A stretch of 64,000 nt of DNA from the NCBI RefSeq assembly GCF_000970085.1, contig NZ_CP009506.1, forward strand, positions 2,356,001-2,420,000, given 5' to 3'. Every line of letters begins with the position of its first letter. Position 1 is the stretch's first letter. The notes under the pieces were generated by a model that saw only the letters and a program-made list of their open reading frames with translations, did not search any database and was not told where the DNA came from. Source of the stretch: Methanosarcina siciliae T4/M (GTDB lineage: Archaea > Halobacteriota > Methanosarcinia > Methanosarcinales > Methanosarcinaceae). Shown here one piece after another: positions 8,738 to 17,674 of this stretch. Position numbers and translations under genes: made by a program.

Positions 8738-10093
8738 ATGGGGCTTAAAAACTTTGCAAGTTTTATTTTTTTGATTCTGTTATGTCTGTTATTATGCAGC
8801 GGAACTGCCTTTGCTGCAAGCACTCTTGATTCAAACAGGAGTCTTGATAAAGGTATAAGTATTGCCCTGCTCAACCAGGATCCTGATCCCGTAAATCCCG
8901 GGGACGTGCTTGAGGTAAGGATCGCTATCGAGAATACAGGGTATAATGACATAGAGAACTGTTATCTGAAAATCGAGCCAGAGTATCCTTTCCGGGCTCT
9001 TTCGGGAGAGAATCTTTTAGAGGATATAGGCACTCTCGGGAAACGCTCCGAAGATGACCGCAGAAGGGTCGTCAAGTTTAAAATAGGAGTGGAAAACGAC
9101 GTAAATGAAGGCAAATATCCTCTCAAAGTCTACTTCTACTCAACAGACAGAAAAAATAAAGTCTCCCTTAACCGGGAACTCACGATCGATATAGACAGCG
9201 AGTCAAACGCCGAAATCGAATATATCAGTGTCGAAAAGCTGATTCCCGGAGAGAAAACCACCCTTAGTTTCGGCATAAAAAATGTAGGGAATTCACCCCT
9301 GAAGAACTCAATGTTCTCCTGGGAATGCACAAACGACCTGATCCTGCCTGTTGGTTCCAGCAATGTCAAGCATATTAACCTTATTGATGTAGGAGAAACT
9401 GCCAATGTCAGTTTTGATGTCCTGACCAACGTAAACACAAAGCCAGGCCTGTACAAGCTGGATATGGTGCTTACCTATGATGACATCGAAGAGCTCCAGA
9501 CAATTACGGAAGCTGGATATGTTGAAAACCAGAAGCGAAAGACGATCGAAAGCAAGGCTGGAATCTACATCGGAGGTACCACGGATTTTGATATTGCTTT
9601 CATGGAAAGGAGTCCTACGGGAGCTTACACATTTTCGGTTTCCAATATAGGAAACAACGGCGCAAACTCAGTCAAGATCTCTATCCCCTCGCAGGAAAAC
9701 TGGACCGTAACGGACGGAAGTAATTCGGTAATCCTTGGAAACCTGCAAAAAGGAGACATCACGATTGCGGACTTCAACCTTGAACCTAAAAACATAGGCC
9801 AGGATCTTCCGATAAAATTTGAAATAACTTATACCTCCAGTGACGGGATGAGACAGGTCGAAGAAAACGTGTTCTCCCTTTATGCCTCCCCGGTCACTCT
9901 TCCGGTAGGTTCCAAAATGCAGGAGGAAAGTAATGAATCGGGTTTATTCTCTTATAAGCTCGGGTTGCTGATCCTGCTCGGCGCTGTAGGCTTTTTTATT
10001 TATAAAAAGCACCAGAAGAAACTGAAAGAAAAGAACGCCGACGGAAACTGGCAAGGCGAAAACTCTCCGGACGAACAGAAGCCGGAAGAATAA
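8738..10093 (+). CDS. Secreted membrane-anchored CARDB/COG1361-type envelope protein
   Basis: A 451-residue extracytoplasmic protein. A signal peptide (LKNFASFIFLILLCLLLCSGTAFAAS) is followed by beta-rich repeats of the CARDB/S-layer COG1361 kind. Examples are NQDPDPVNPGDVLEVRIAIENTGYNDIENC and later YISVEKLIPGEKTTLSFGIKNVGNSPL and FSVSNIGNNGANSVKISIP. Near the C-terminus one helix (LGLLILLGAVGFFIYKK) anchors it, leaving a charged cytoplasmic tail. The ATG at 8738 follows GAGGT; a TTG at 8723 is possible. Between an ATPase and a permease it takes the place that MacA-like adaptors hold in bacteria, so a role as the external partner of the transporter is inferred. Confidence 0.85.
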   Translation: MGLKNFASFIFLILLCLLLCSGTAFAASTLDSNRSLDKGISIALLNQDPDPVNPGDVLEVRIAIENTGYNDIENCYLKIEPEYPFRALSGENLLEDIGTLGKRSEDDRRRVVKFKIGVENDVNEGKYPLKVYFYSTDRKNKVSLNRELTIDIDSESNAEIEYISVEKLIPGEKTTLSFGIKNVGNSPLKNSMFSWECTNDLILPVGSSNVKHINLIDVGETANVSFDVLTNVNTKPGLYKLDMVLTYDDIEELQTITEAGYVENQKRKTIESKAGIYIGGTTDFDIAFMERSPTGAYTFSVSNIGNNGANSVKISIPSQENWTVTDGSNSVILGNLQKGDITIADFNLEPKNIGQDLPIKFEITYTSSDGMRQVEENVFSLYASPVTLPVGSKMQEESNESGLFSYKLGLLILLGAVGFFIYKKHQKKLKEKNADGNWQGENSPDEQKPEE

Positions 10094-10119
10094 ATAAGAA
10101 ACCTGAGCCCGTGGTTTCA

Positions 10120-11478
10120 ATGAAATTGGCAAAGATTTTGAAAATTGCCCTGAACATGGTCAAAGCCAATAGGCTGAGGAGCTGGCTGACCATTATAGGG
10201 ATCATCATAGGCATTGCCTCGGTAGTGGCAATTGTTACGACAGGGGAATATTTCCAGGAGCAGGTGACCGAAACCCTGGAAGAGCTGGGAGGCGACACCA
10301 TTACAATAGTGGCCTCCACTCCTTTTAAAATCTCGTCGGAAGAAGCTGTGGGATACGAAGAAGATACGGTCGAAAGCTCGGACGGGAGTTTGGGGGCGAC
10401 TGCAGAAGGCGGAGGGGAAACGGATAACGAAAACTCCGGGCCTGTGGTATACGAACCCGTAGAAGAAGCCGAACTCACGAGAATGGACGTGTTTGTCCTC
10501 CAGAGAATCCCGGATATAGAGTATGTAAACGTCAATGTTGAAGACGGAGCGGAATTAAAATTAGGGAGCGAGACGACCTATGTCCGGGTTAAAGGTGTGG
10601 ACCCCGGAGTCTGGCCTGAGATCACTAATAAGAATGTGGGAGAAGGGAGAATGCTGGAGCCCGGAGACCGGGCTGTTGTGGTTATTTCAAACGAACTCGC
10701 AAAAAATACCTTCGAGCGGGAGATCCGGCTCAACCAGATGATCCTTCTCAACGGCAGGTCCTACAGGGTAATCGGGATTCTGGAAAACAGCGGGGGGCTT
10801 CTCGGGGGGATGGGGGGGCTTTTTGGGAGCAGCATTTACATGCCCTATCAGGAGGCATACTCCATCCCGTATAGTGATGAGGATATGCCTGAAAGGGAAA
10901 GAGACGTCTACGACAGTATAGAAATAAAGCTCTATGGCGGGGCAGACTATGATTCCGCTCTTGAGGAGATTGAGCGTAAATTGAGACTCTCGAGAAAGGT
11001 TACCGAAGATACGCAGGATTTCTATGTTAGCTCCTCAAAAGAAGCGATTGAGAGCACTCAAAAATTGATTAACGGTCTTACATCGTTTTTAGCCTTCATT
11101 GCAGGAATTTCTCTCCTTGTAGGCTCCACAGGGATCGCAAACACAATGTTTACCTCGGTTCTTGAGAAGACAAAAGAGATCGGAATAATGAAGGCAATAG
11201 GGGCAAAAAATCGCGATATCATGCTGATTTTCCTCTGCAACGCCGCAATGATCAGCCTTGTGGGCGGAATAATAGGCATCCTGCTGGGTACGGCTGCAGT
11301 GCAATTGATTTTGCTCCTGATTTCCGTTAAAATGAACGTGCCTTTCGAATTTGCCCTCAGCCTGAAAGGTACCCTCATTGCAACCCTTGTCTCTATAATC
11401 GTAGGGCTTATTGCAGGGCTTGTGCCTGCAAAGAATGCGGCCGAACTGAAACCTGTGGATGCTCTGAGGTATGAGTGA
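10120..11478 (+). CDS. ABC transporter permease, MacB/FtsX type
   Basis: Permease of 452 residues. TM1 is KANRLRSWLTIIGIIIGIASVVAIVT, the standard MacB N-terminus. A large external MacB_PCD domain (about residues 45-300) follows, containing an acidic serine/glycine-rich insert near residues 80-110. The C-terminal FtsX domain has three helices: SFLAFIAGISLLVGSTGIANTMF, MISLVGGIIGILLGTAAVQLIL and LIATLVSIIVGLIAGLVPA, ending in ELKPVDALRYE. The internal phrase EIGIMKAIGAKNRDIMLIFL is diagnostic of the family. A GTG at 10111 is an alternative start. It is the last gene of the operon, 26 nt after the CARDB gene. Confidence 0.94.
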   Translation: MKLAKILKIALNMVKANRLRSWLTIIGIIIGIASVVAIVTTGEYFQEQVTETLEELGGDTITIVASTPFKISSEEAVGYEEDTVESSDGSLGATAEGGGETDNENSGPVVYEPVEEAELTRMDVFVLQRIPDIEYVNVNVEDGAELKLGSETTYVRVKGVDPGVWPEITNKNVGEGRMLEPGDRAVVVISNELAKNTFEREIRLNQMILLNGRSYRVIGILENSGGLLGGMGGLFGSSIYMPYQEAYSIPYSDEDMPERERDVYDSIEIKLYGGADYDSALEEIERKLRLSRKVTEDTQDFYVSSSKEAIESTQKLINGLTSFLAFIAGISLLVGSTGIANTMFTSVLEKTKEIGIMKAIGAKNRDIMLIFLCNAAMISLVGGIIGILLGTAAVQLILLLISVKMNVPFEFALSLKGTLIATLVSIIVGLIAGLVPAKNAAELKPVDALRYE

Positions 11479-11544
11479 GGAAATTTAAAATGGCTTTATA
11501 CGGACTAAAAATCGTTGAATTTCAATAAAACAAAAGTGTAAAAT

Positions 11545-11570
11545 GGCTCTGCAGGGATCACTACAGAGCC
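11545..11570. terminator. Hairpin after the export operon, MITE-like arms
   Basis: GGCTCTGCAG and CTACAGAGCC form a 10-bp stem with one mismatch and a 6-nt loop. Its position 66 nt after the permease stop suits a terminator or 3'-end stabiliser. The arm GGCTCTGTAG is also the terminal inverted repeat of the small element at 60653-60768, so this may be a collapsed copy in which the two ends are almost fused. Confidence 0.5.
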
Positions 11571-11592
11571 GCCAGAAAAACGAAGGAACAAG

Positions 11593-12798
11593 TCAAAGCC
11601 TTATGTAGCTATTTTCTGTAGCTTTTGATACTTCGGTGATGTCCATCACATCAAGCCGCATCGTCGGAGAGACCTCTTTTTCCGGCACTCCCACCCTTAT
11701 GAGCATCTGGATAGTTTCGTTTTCCCCTGTATATGCCTCGTGGATTTCCATATATATTTCAGCCATTTCAGGATACTCTTCAAGAGCCTGGCTCATGGGC
11801 TGCATGGCGTATCCCATATCCGTAGCTGCGAGCAGGAAACGGCTGTACAGGATTCCTGCTTCGACCTGTGCCGTGCGGCTATTACCCTTCGTAATTATCA
11901 AAGCATATGCCGGCGTATTTTCAACTGCAGATTCCGTCTGGCTGAGAAAGGATTGCCCCGATACTTCTGGAGAATTCAAAAAAGGAAAGAGACTGATCAG
12001 GCCCTGCATCAGATGTATGTTAAAGGCCGGGAGCCCCTGCCCATCCAGGCTGAAGCCGTACCTATACTCATTTTTCTTCCATTCATTGGGCCTGAATAGC
12101 TCAAAGCCTTCCTTCTGTATCCCATCGTTTCCAGTTTCAACTTCTGCTGCCCTTAGAACAATGTTTCCGAGCGATTCAAGGCTTTCAGGGTCCTGGAAAA
12201 TCAGGATTGTGACATTTTCTGTGCTCAGGGCTTCAAGTGTTTCAATATCTTCCTTAGAAAGCTGCATTTCTCTGTAAGGAACCCTGTATGCGTCAGGCAC
12301 AAACATTGATTTATAGAGAATAGAAGACTCAGGCTCAGTTTCTCTGGTAGTTTCCTTAAGAATCACTCTTGCAACCGGTTTGCTCCCCAGGTTTGTGGCA
12401 GTGCCCTCCGGCCCGTATTCCCCTTCCGGAAAAAGCTGCATTTCGGCTTCGTACCCCAGATTTCCCGCTGCAACTCCGACGTATTCCAGGAAAGTCCCCT
12501 GGCTGATGGTAACCTGTCGGCCCGGAGGGTCGGCTTTGGGGCTAAGTCTGCCAGGGTCAACATAAAGGAGGAAGCTGTTCTCTCCTTCAAGTACCACTCT
12601 CCAGGACTGCAGGTTGTGGGAATTCGGAGCAAGCACCCCGTGCGCCAGGACCTGGACCCTTGGGTCTTCGAACTGTGTGTGATAGGTCCCCGACCATGGC
12701 TCAAGATATTTCTTCGGAAGAAAGGCTCCGTCTACCATAACAAGTGAAAAAATTCCGATTACGAGAATACCTAAAACTGCAAATGTAACCTTATGCAT
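11593..12798 (-). CDS. Membrane-anchored nitroreductase-like (Acg-family) protein
   Basis: A 401-residue protein with an N-terminal hydrophobic anchor (VTFAVLGILVIGIFSLVMVDG). A domain resembling the Acg/nitroreductase-like FMN-binding fold follows: ARVQVLAHGVLAPNSHNLQSWRVVLEG near residue 48 and a second half with AGILYSRFLLAATDMGYAMQPMSQALE. The phrase APNSHNLQSWRV is the usual flavin-phosphate motif (APSxHNxQPW) of Acg-type proteins. The ATG at 12798 is chosen; a TTG at 12807 is equally possible. Substrate and partner are unknown. It is convergent with the ABC operon, separated by a hairpin. Confidence 0.75.
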   Translation of the reverse strand: MHKVTFAVLGILVIGIFSLVMVDGAFLPKKYLEPWSGTYHTQFEDPRVQVLAHGVLAPNSHNLQSWRVVLEGENSFLLYVDPGRLSPKADPPGRQVTISQGTFLEYVGVAAGNLGYEAEMQLFPEGEYGPEGTATNLGSKPVARVILKETTRETEPESSILYKSMFVPDAYRVPYREMQLSKEDIETLEALSTENVTILIFQDPESLESLGNIVLRAAEVETGNDGIQKEGFELFRPNEWKKNEYRYGFSLDGQGLPAFNIHLMQGLISLFPFLNSPEVSGQSFLSQTESAVENTPAYALIITKGNSRTAQVEAGILYSRFLLAATDMGYAMQPMSQALEEYPEMAEIYMEIHEAYTGENETIQMLIRVGVPEKEVSPTMRLDVMDITEVSKATENSYIRL

Positions 12799-13223
12799 GG
12801 CGATCAAAACCAGAATGTTACCCCCTAATATGAGTTTTCATAAAAATCGATAAACATCTAATCACAAGATGCTAATTCAAGAGACGTTAGTACATGGAAT
12901 AGACGTTAGTATATAAGATGCCATTATTTTTTAAACTTCCACTTTGGGCAATTACCTGCTTATGGAATTACTTGTCTTTCGAGTTTCGCCCCTCTTTTCT
13001 TTATTAGAATTTAAGTTCCCTGATCTTAATTACGTTCCCTGACCTTAAAATCCTGTATTCTACCTCGAAGGAACTTGCTTAAGAAAAGATCTCCAAACTT
13101 GAAGTAAAAAGAAAAAATCAGCAGATATATAATATCCATTTTTGAGAAAACTATATATTATAATGTGAAAAACTATATATAATCATAAAAGTAGGTATGT
13201 GATATTTTATATGGAGAGAAAAA
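12799..13223 (+). promoter_or_regulatory. Intergenic promoter region upstream of psiE-like gene
   Basis: No gene in 425 nt. Near 13140-13185 there are two copies of AAAACTATATATTATAAT/AAAACTATATATAATCAT, giving strong tandem TATA-like boxes before the PsiE-family gene. A short direct repeat of AGACGTTAGTA occurs at about 12882-12912. Confidence 0.4.
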
Positions 13224-13733
13224 ATGGATAGTATAAAGTTATTTAAGCAGGTTACGGATGTTATAACCACAGTCATCCTTTACATACTGCTTCTGGCTTT
13301 AATTCTGGGAATGGCAAAAACCTTACTTGAGATCCGCTTCATAATTTTTGAGTCCCTTGAAAGCGGCTTCAACCACATGGTAACAAGTGTACTGACAGTT
13401 TTCATTGTTATAGACCTTTTCAAAGCCTTTGTCGATTACCACGAACACGATAGGATCAAACTCACGGATATAACGGATGCCACGATCCTGATAGTCCTGC
13501 GGGAGATCGCCGTAGGTCTTTATTCCCAGAAGTTCGGGTATGAATTTATTCTGAGCCTCGCCGTTCTGCTGCTTGTGCTCGGCATAATAAGAGTACTCGC
13601 GGTCAAATACTCCCCTGCAAAAATCCAGGTACCTTCTACCCCTGTAAAAGAAGAAGAAGAAGAAGTGCAGCCTTTAAAAACAGGCCTTAATGCCCTGCTT
13701 GACCGCTGCAGTTCCGGGCCCGAAAGAAATTAA
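13224..13733 (+). CDS. PsiE-family membrane protein
   Basis: A 169-residue protein with four hydrophobic segments and the layout of the phosphate-starvation-inducible PsiE family: VTDVITTVILYILLLALILGMAKTL, a second helix HMVTSVLTVFIVIDLFKAFVDYHEHDRIKL, TDATILIVLREIAVGLY, and FILSLAVLLLVLGIIRVLAVKY. The motif DYHEHD...TDATILIVLREI is strongly conserved in the family. The cytoplasmic tail carries a run of five glutamates. GGAGAG lies 6 nt before the ATG. The function of PsiE is unknown; the link to phosphate starvation comes from E. coli and may not hold here. Confidence 0.9.
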   Translation: MDSIKLFKQVTDVITTVILYILLLALILGMAKTLLEIRFIIFESLESGFNHMVTSVLTVFIVIDLFKAFVDYHEHDRIKLTDITDATILIVLREIAVGLYSQKFGYEFILSLAVLLLVLGIIRVLAVKYSPAKIQVPSTPVKEEEEEVQPLKTGLNALLDRCSSGPERN

Positions 13734-14429
13734 GCGTTAACTGCAGACAGGCTAATAGATACAGTCTAATATTTTACAGTCCAATATTACTTCGCCTCAA
13801 TACATTCTCACTTGCCTCCGACAGGCAGACTGAGAAACCTTACATTTTTTTTGGATTCAATCTTCCCCCATCAAAAAAATACCTGGCTTGACCTCGAGAA
13901 CCTCATAAAAATACACCATTAAACATAAACTCCTCCGCCAGCTTGTCTGATGGCCCTTCACAAAACAAAGAAGAGCAAAACAAATGAAAGATAAATAAAG
14001 GCCGAAAATTATACCGGTTTGATCAATTCGGTTCTCGTTTATGCTTACGAGCTCACGCAGCAGCTTACTTTTTTCTTCATTTTTACGGGAAAGACCGCTC
14101 TCCTGCGTCGAGCGGGACAATAACGACACAGGGGACAATAACGACACAGTACAGCAAGTATGGTTTTAAAGCTCAGGTCTATTATTTAATCTGATTTAGA
14201 CATGTTATAAATGATTTTTTACATTCCATTTTTTAATCAAGATAACTCCATTATGAAAAAGCCGCGCTGTAAGCGCGGTAAATTTCCGTGAAGACGTCTA
14301 ATAAGGTTGTTTTGTTTCCTCTAAACCTACAAATCGTTCTTCCTTTTTTACATCTATCAACAAAAATCTATAGCCACCACTACCGTTATTCAATCCTTTT
14401 CCTCATCTCTCCTCTCCTACCATGTTACT
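13734..14429. other. Intergenic region next to IS110 element
   Basis: No convincing gene. A minus-strand ORF at 13857-14147 has a possible helix (IIFGLYLSFICFALLCFV) but no family match known to me. It overlaps a perfect 18-bp direct repeat GGGACAATAACGACACAG at about 14115-14150. A perfect hairpin CCGCGCT-GTA-AGCGCGG lies at 14262-14278, near where the right end of the IS110 element should be. Stable hairpins are known targets for some IS110/IS1111 elements, so this could mark the insertion site. Confidence 0.4.
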
Positions 14430-15611
14430 TTATGTCGGGACTTGGAAAGGTTTTTTATTCTTTTCTACCGACCAAATAATCCTTATCATCTTTTTAGCTG
14501 CCGCACAAAGTGCAGTATTGTAGTGTTTCCCCTCACTTATTTTCTTCATGAAATACTGCTTTATCACCGGATTATGCATCTTTGCTTGCACAACAGCTCT
14601 CCCCAAAACCCATCTTAACAATCTTGATCCTCTTTTGTTAGGTCCTGAAATAACTTCCTTGTTCCCAGACTTTTTTACTTTTGGATCATATCCTGCAAAA
14701 GCGACTATCTGGTCTGGATGTTGAAAGTTCTCCACGTCTCCAAGTTCCGCCCAGATCATAGCCGCCATTAAATCACTAATTCCAGGAATTGTCTGAAGGT
14801 AATGCTTATCCTTCAACGTTTCCCAAGCAGCCAAAATCCTGGTTTCCACTTCTTTTATCTGGCTTTCCATGTATTCAATCAGGTTAAGCAAGGACTTGAC
14901 CTCAAATAATAAAGCCTCCTCAATAAAGTCAGGAGAAATTGAATCTTTCGCCATTTCTAAGAGTTTTCTTGTTTTCTCAGGACTGTAATGATTTCTGCTC
15001 GTTTTTTTCATAAACTCATAGAGCTTTTCCTCTCCCATTCCAAGCATATCTGAGGGTCTTGGTACTTCATTTAGAATGGCTATAGATGTTTTAGTGAATA
15101 TGCTGGAAAACATCTGGTCATATCGGGGAAAGATAAGATGTACGTTACGTATTAACCGCTTCTTTAGATTAGCCACATTTGATTTCAACTTGAAATGGAA
15201 TCCACAGTATTCTTTCAATTCCATTCTTTTTTTATCGCCATAACAGGTTTTTGGCGCCTCCCCAAATTGAAGTATCGCAGCAATTGTTTTTGCATCGATT
15301 TTATCGGTTTTTGATCCCCTAATGTTGACCGCTGCAAACCCCTTTACCTGAGAAGGATTGTAGGCATGAATTTCATAGTGTTTTGAAAGTTCCGAATATA
15401 TGGCATACCAGTATATTCCCGTAGCTTCCATTCCAATCCGAGGAATTGAATTTAATCTATTAGATACTGATTCCACACGTTCTATGAATTTCTCGATACT
15501 GCTTTTTAAATTCTTGATTTGGATATACCTTCCAATCTGTTTACCCTCATCGTCCAAAATACAGGCTTCATGAGCATCCTTAGCGATATCAATACCGATG
15601 TTCAAATACAT
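14430..15611 (-). CDS. IS110-family transposase (DEDD recombinase)
   Basis: Recombinase of 393 residues that inserts the element through a RuvC-like DEDD domain plus a C-terminal serine domain. Visible acidic residues sit in NIGIDIAKD near the N-terminus, IGMEATGIYW around residue 65, and SKTDKIDAKTIA near residue 105. The C-terminal Tnp20 part has TIPGISDLMAAMIWAELGD, FAGYDPKVKKSGN and the serine motif NKRGSRLLRWVLGRAV. It is full length with no internal stop, so the element may be active. The ATG at 15611 has GGGGGAT just upstream; a GTG at 15626 would add five residues. Confidence 0.95.
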   Translation of the reverse strand: MYLNIGIDIAKDAHEACILDDEGKQIGRYIQIKNLKSSIEKFIERVESVSNRLNSIPRIGMEATGIYWYAIYSELSKHYEIHAYNPSQVKGFAAVNIRGSKTDKIDAKTIAAILQFGEAPKTCYGDKKRMELKEYCGFHFKLKSNVANLKKRLIRNVHLIFPRYDQMFSSIFTKTSIAILNEVPRPSDMLGMGEEKLYEFMKKTSRNHYSPEKTRKLLEMAKDSISPDFIEEALLFEVKSLLNLIEYMESQIKEVETRILAAWETLKDKHYLQTIPGISDLMAAMIWAELGDVENFQHPDQIVAFAGYDPKVKKSGNKEVISGPNKRGSRLLRWVLGRAVVQAKMHNPVIKQYFMKKISEGKHYNTALCAAAKKMIRIIWSVEKNKKPFQVPT

Positions 15612-15629
15612 TTTTTGATCCCCCACAAT

Positions 15630-15820
15630 ACGATTTTATAGGCTGGAGACCAAATATCCCTCTGCTCTCTACAGATCGTAAGCTCGTGGAAAATCGCCAG
15701 ACTCTGTGAGCACAGAGCTGTAACATGTTAAATTGCCGGAGAGCCGTAGGAGTGAGGGTGGTAGTCTAAGATAGCCGGACAATGCCGTAAGTCCTAATAA
15801 CTACCCTCCCAGCCTACGTT
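15630..15820 (-). ncRNA. Candidate IS110 bridge RNA
   Basis: The 200 nt directly upstream of the transposase is non-coding and rich in pairing. TAGGCTGG (15639-15646) and CCAGCCTA (15809-15816) are exact complements and would close a structure of about 178 nt. Inside lie a perfect hairpin CTCTGTG-AG-CACAGAG (15702-15717) and a bulged stem of GAGGGTGGTAG (15754-15764) with CTACCCTC (15801-15808) around a 36-nt loop. Experimentally defined IS110 bridge RNAs are encoded at this position, have about this size, and consist of a stem plus two internal loops for target and donor. The identity here is inferred from position and folding only. Confidence 0.6.
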
Positions 15821-15980
15821 TGTTTTTATGAAAATGCAGCAATAAAAGTATGCTGCAATTATCATTTATACGAGTCCTCTTGAGTGAGCGAAGCGAGCGA
15901 AAAGGACAGCGGGCTCCCAAATCGCAATTCGGGCGGTATAGAAGAATTAAAATGGAATTCCCTGATATAGGAAGGTTGAA

Positions 15981-16730
15981 ATGAAGAAAAATATTCAGAA
16001 TCTCAGTTCCGGAAAGACTTTGAGTGAACCTGTTATCCGGACTATTTACGGCTTCCTCCTTGATTCATACGGGCCTCAGGGCTGGTGGCCCCTCATAGAA
16101 CTGCATGATGGAAACGGGACAAATCCCACAAAAACAGGAGCCATCCGGGGGTATCATCCAGGAGATTATACCTATCCGCATACCGAAAGCCAGCAGTTTG
16201 AGATTATCTGCGGGGCTCTGCTTACACAGAATACGAACTGGCAGCAGGTTGAAAAAGCCCTTATCAACCTCAGGCAAACGGACTCCCTTTCTCCGGAAGG
16301 AATCCTTTCCACTGACATGGAAAACTTAAAGGCAGCCATAAAGTCCGCAGGCTATTATAACCAGAAAGCAATTCGTCTCAAAATTCTTGCAGATTGGTTC
16401 ACGGATTTGAAAAGCCGAACGCCTGAAAGGGAAGAATTGCTCTCGCTAAAAGGGGTTGGACCCGAAACTGCCGACTCTATTCTGCTTTATGCCTTTAAAC
16501 AGCCCTCATTTGTGGTTGATGCATACACCAGAAGAGTTGTGAGCAACCTTGGCCTGGCTGAGGAGAAAGCGAAGTATTCTGAAATCAAGGCCCTGTTTGA
16601 AGAGAATGTGCCGGGAGACCCGGTTATCTATCAGGAATATCATGCCCTTCTTGTGGAACATGCAAAGAGGTATTATCAAAAGAAAATCAGTTATTCAAGA
16701 TGTCCACTTCTAAGGCTTGTTTCGGACTGA
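15981..16730 (+). CDS. Endonuclease III-like DNA glycosylase (MagIII type)
   Basis: Base-excision repair protein of the HhH-GPD superfamily, 249 residues. The helix-hairpin-helix is LSLKGVGPETADSILLYAF and the catalytic aspartate follows in FVVDAYTRRVVSNLGL. In bifunctional endonuclease III the hairpin contains a catalytic lysine (GVGRKTA); here that position is glutamate (GVGPETA). The C-terminal four-cysteine Fe-S loop is also missing (one Cys only, SRCPLL). Both features match monofunctional alkylbase glycosylases such as H. pylori MagIII, so 3-methyladenine-type removal without AP-lyase activity is the best guess. GGAAGG precedes the ATG. Confidence 0.85.
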   Translation: MKKNIQNLSSGKTLSEPVIRTIYGFLLDSYGPQGWWPLIELHDGNGTNPTKTGAIRGYHPGDYTYPHTESQQFEIICGALLTQNTNWQQVEKALINLRQTDSLSPEGILSTDMENLKAAIKSAGYYNQKAIRLKILADWFTDLKSRTPEREELLSLKGVGPETADSILLYAFKQPSFVVDAYTRRVVSNLGLAEEKAKYSEIKALFEENVPGDPVIYQEYHALLVEHAKRYYQKKISYSRCPLLRLVSD

Positions 16731-16984
16731 AGGCTCGTTTCGGACTGAAAAATCCTCTGGCTTTTCTACGGCTTAAAAGATTTTAAAGGGGGAGAAATAG
16801 CTACTGGTGAAACTTCGGCTGAAGTTTTCGCTGTATTATGTTTCTTTACCCGACTTAAATACTGGTTTAAATGACCAGGTTCTCGGAAGGCAGTTAAATG
16901 CCTGCTTGAATACTTGATCTTATCCAGAGCTTCGTTACGCGTTGATCTGTGTTTTCCTTTCTTTTTTCACGAGGCAGTTTGTTC

Positions 16985-17197
16985 TTATAAGAGCTTTATT
17001 CCGTACCAGTCGGAAATTTCAGCGTCAAGAACCCCTTCATGGACCATCTTCTCGATCTCGTTTTCGACCTGTCCGTAAGTGAACTTGTAGTCGTATGAGA
17101 TCGCAGAGATCACATCCGGGCAATGGCAGAACCTATCCGGAAATGCCTTATTGAACATTGCCACGTTCTCGATAATTAAGTTCCTGATTTTTTCCAT
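16985..17197 (-). CDS. Small conserved-looking protein, possible winged-helix
   Basis: A 70-residue acidic protein: ENVAMFNKAFPDRFCHCPDVISAISYDYKFTYGQVENEIEKMVHEGVLDAEISDWYGIKL. The predicted pattern of three helices and a beta-hairpin (YGQVENEIEKMVHEGVL...WYGIKL) recalls a small winged-helix domain; a CHC motif is present. AGGTGA lies 7 nt before the ATG, supporting a real gene. No family name can be given. It is a single gene between the glycosylase and a sensor kinase. Confidence 0.6.
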   Translation of the reverse strand: MEKIRNLIIENVAMFNKAFPDRFCHCPDVISAISYDYKFTYGQVENEIEKMVHEGVLDAEISDWYGIKLL

Positions 17198-17674
17198 TTT
17201 TATATCACCTTTTTTGTTTTTAATGCATATTTTTCATGTTTATGTCTAGTTTCTGGACTCTCTTCGACATATTAGAGTTGTCTGCCATATATAAATAGAT
17301 TTTCCAAGTCGTAAATATATATCATATATATCTATATAGCTTTAATTTATCGATCGGAGCATATTTTGTTAATATAAATTGCTCACATTGAACATTTACT
17401 CGGATGATTGGTAAAAACTTTTAGAACCATTCACAGAAAAAAGCATGGAAGAGACGGAGGAAACAATTATTAGAGTAAAAGTATATACAAAGCAATGGGG
17501 ACACGAAATAAATAACACTATATTAACTTTTGTTCACTTATTCTTACGAAAGCGAATATGCCAGACAGGAAAAATATAACTTTCAGTTAATCCGATGGCA
17601 ATGAATTTTTGGATTTCATGAGCCAATTTTAGGGCCAGGGTAAGAGGGGAGCTCGGAAGAGAAAAGGAGAAAAA
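17198..17674 (+). promoter_or_regulatory. AT-rich upstream region of sensor kinase
   Basis: No gene in 477 nt. It contains repeated TATA-like tracts (AAATATATATCATATATATCTATATAG, 17311-17337) and serves as promoter region for the minus-strand small gene and the plus-strand kinase. Confidence 0.35.

Larger units (their letters stand above)
14430..15820 (-). mobile_element. IS110-family insertion sequence
   Basis: The element comprises an intact IS110-type transposase and the structured non-coding leader upstream of it. IS110 members lack long terminal inverted repeats, so the exact ends cannot be read. The transposase-distal limit is at or below 14430 (perhaps near the hairpin at 14262) and the leader limit is at or beyond 15820. 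The boundaries given cover the transposase and the candidate RNA. Confidence 0.75.

Noticed and set aside
13857..14147. Minus-strand ORF with one helix
   Set aside because: It spans an 18-bp direct repeat and lacks a supported start; no family match.
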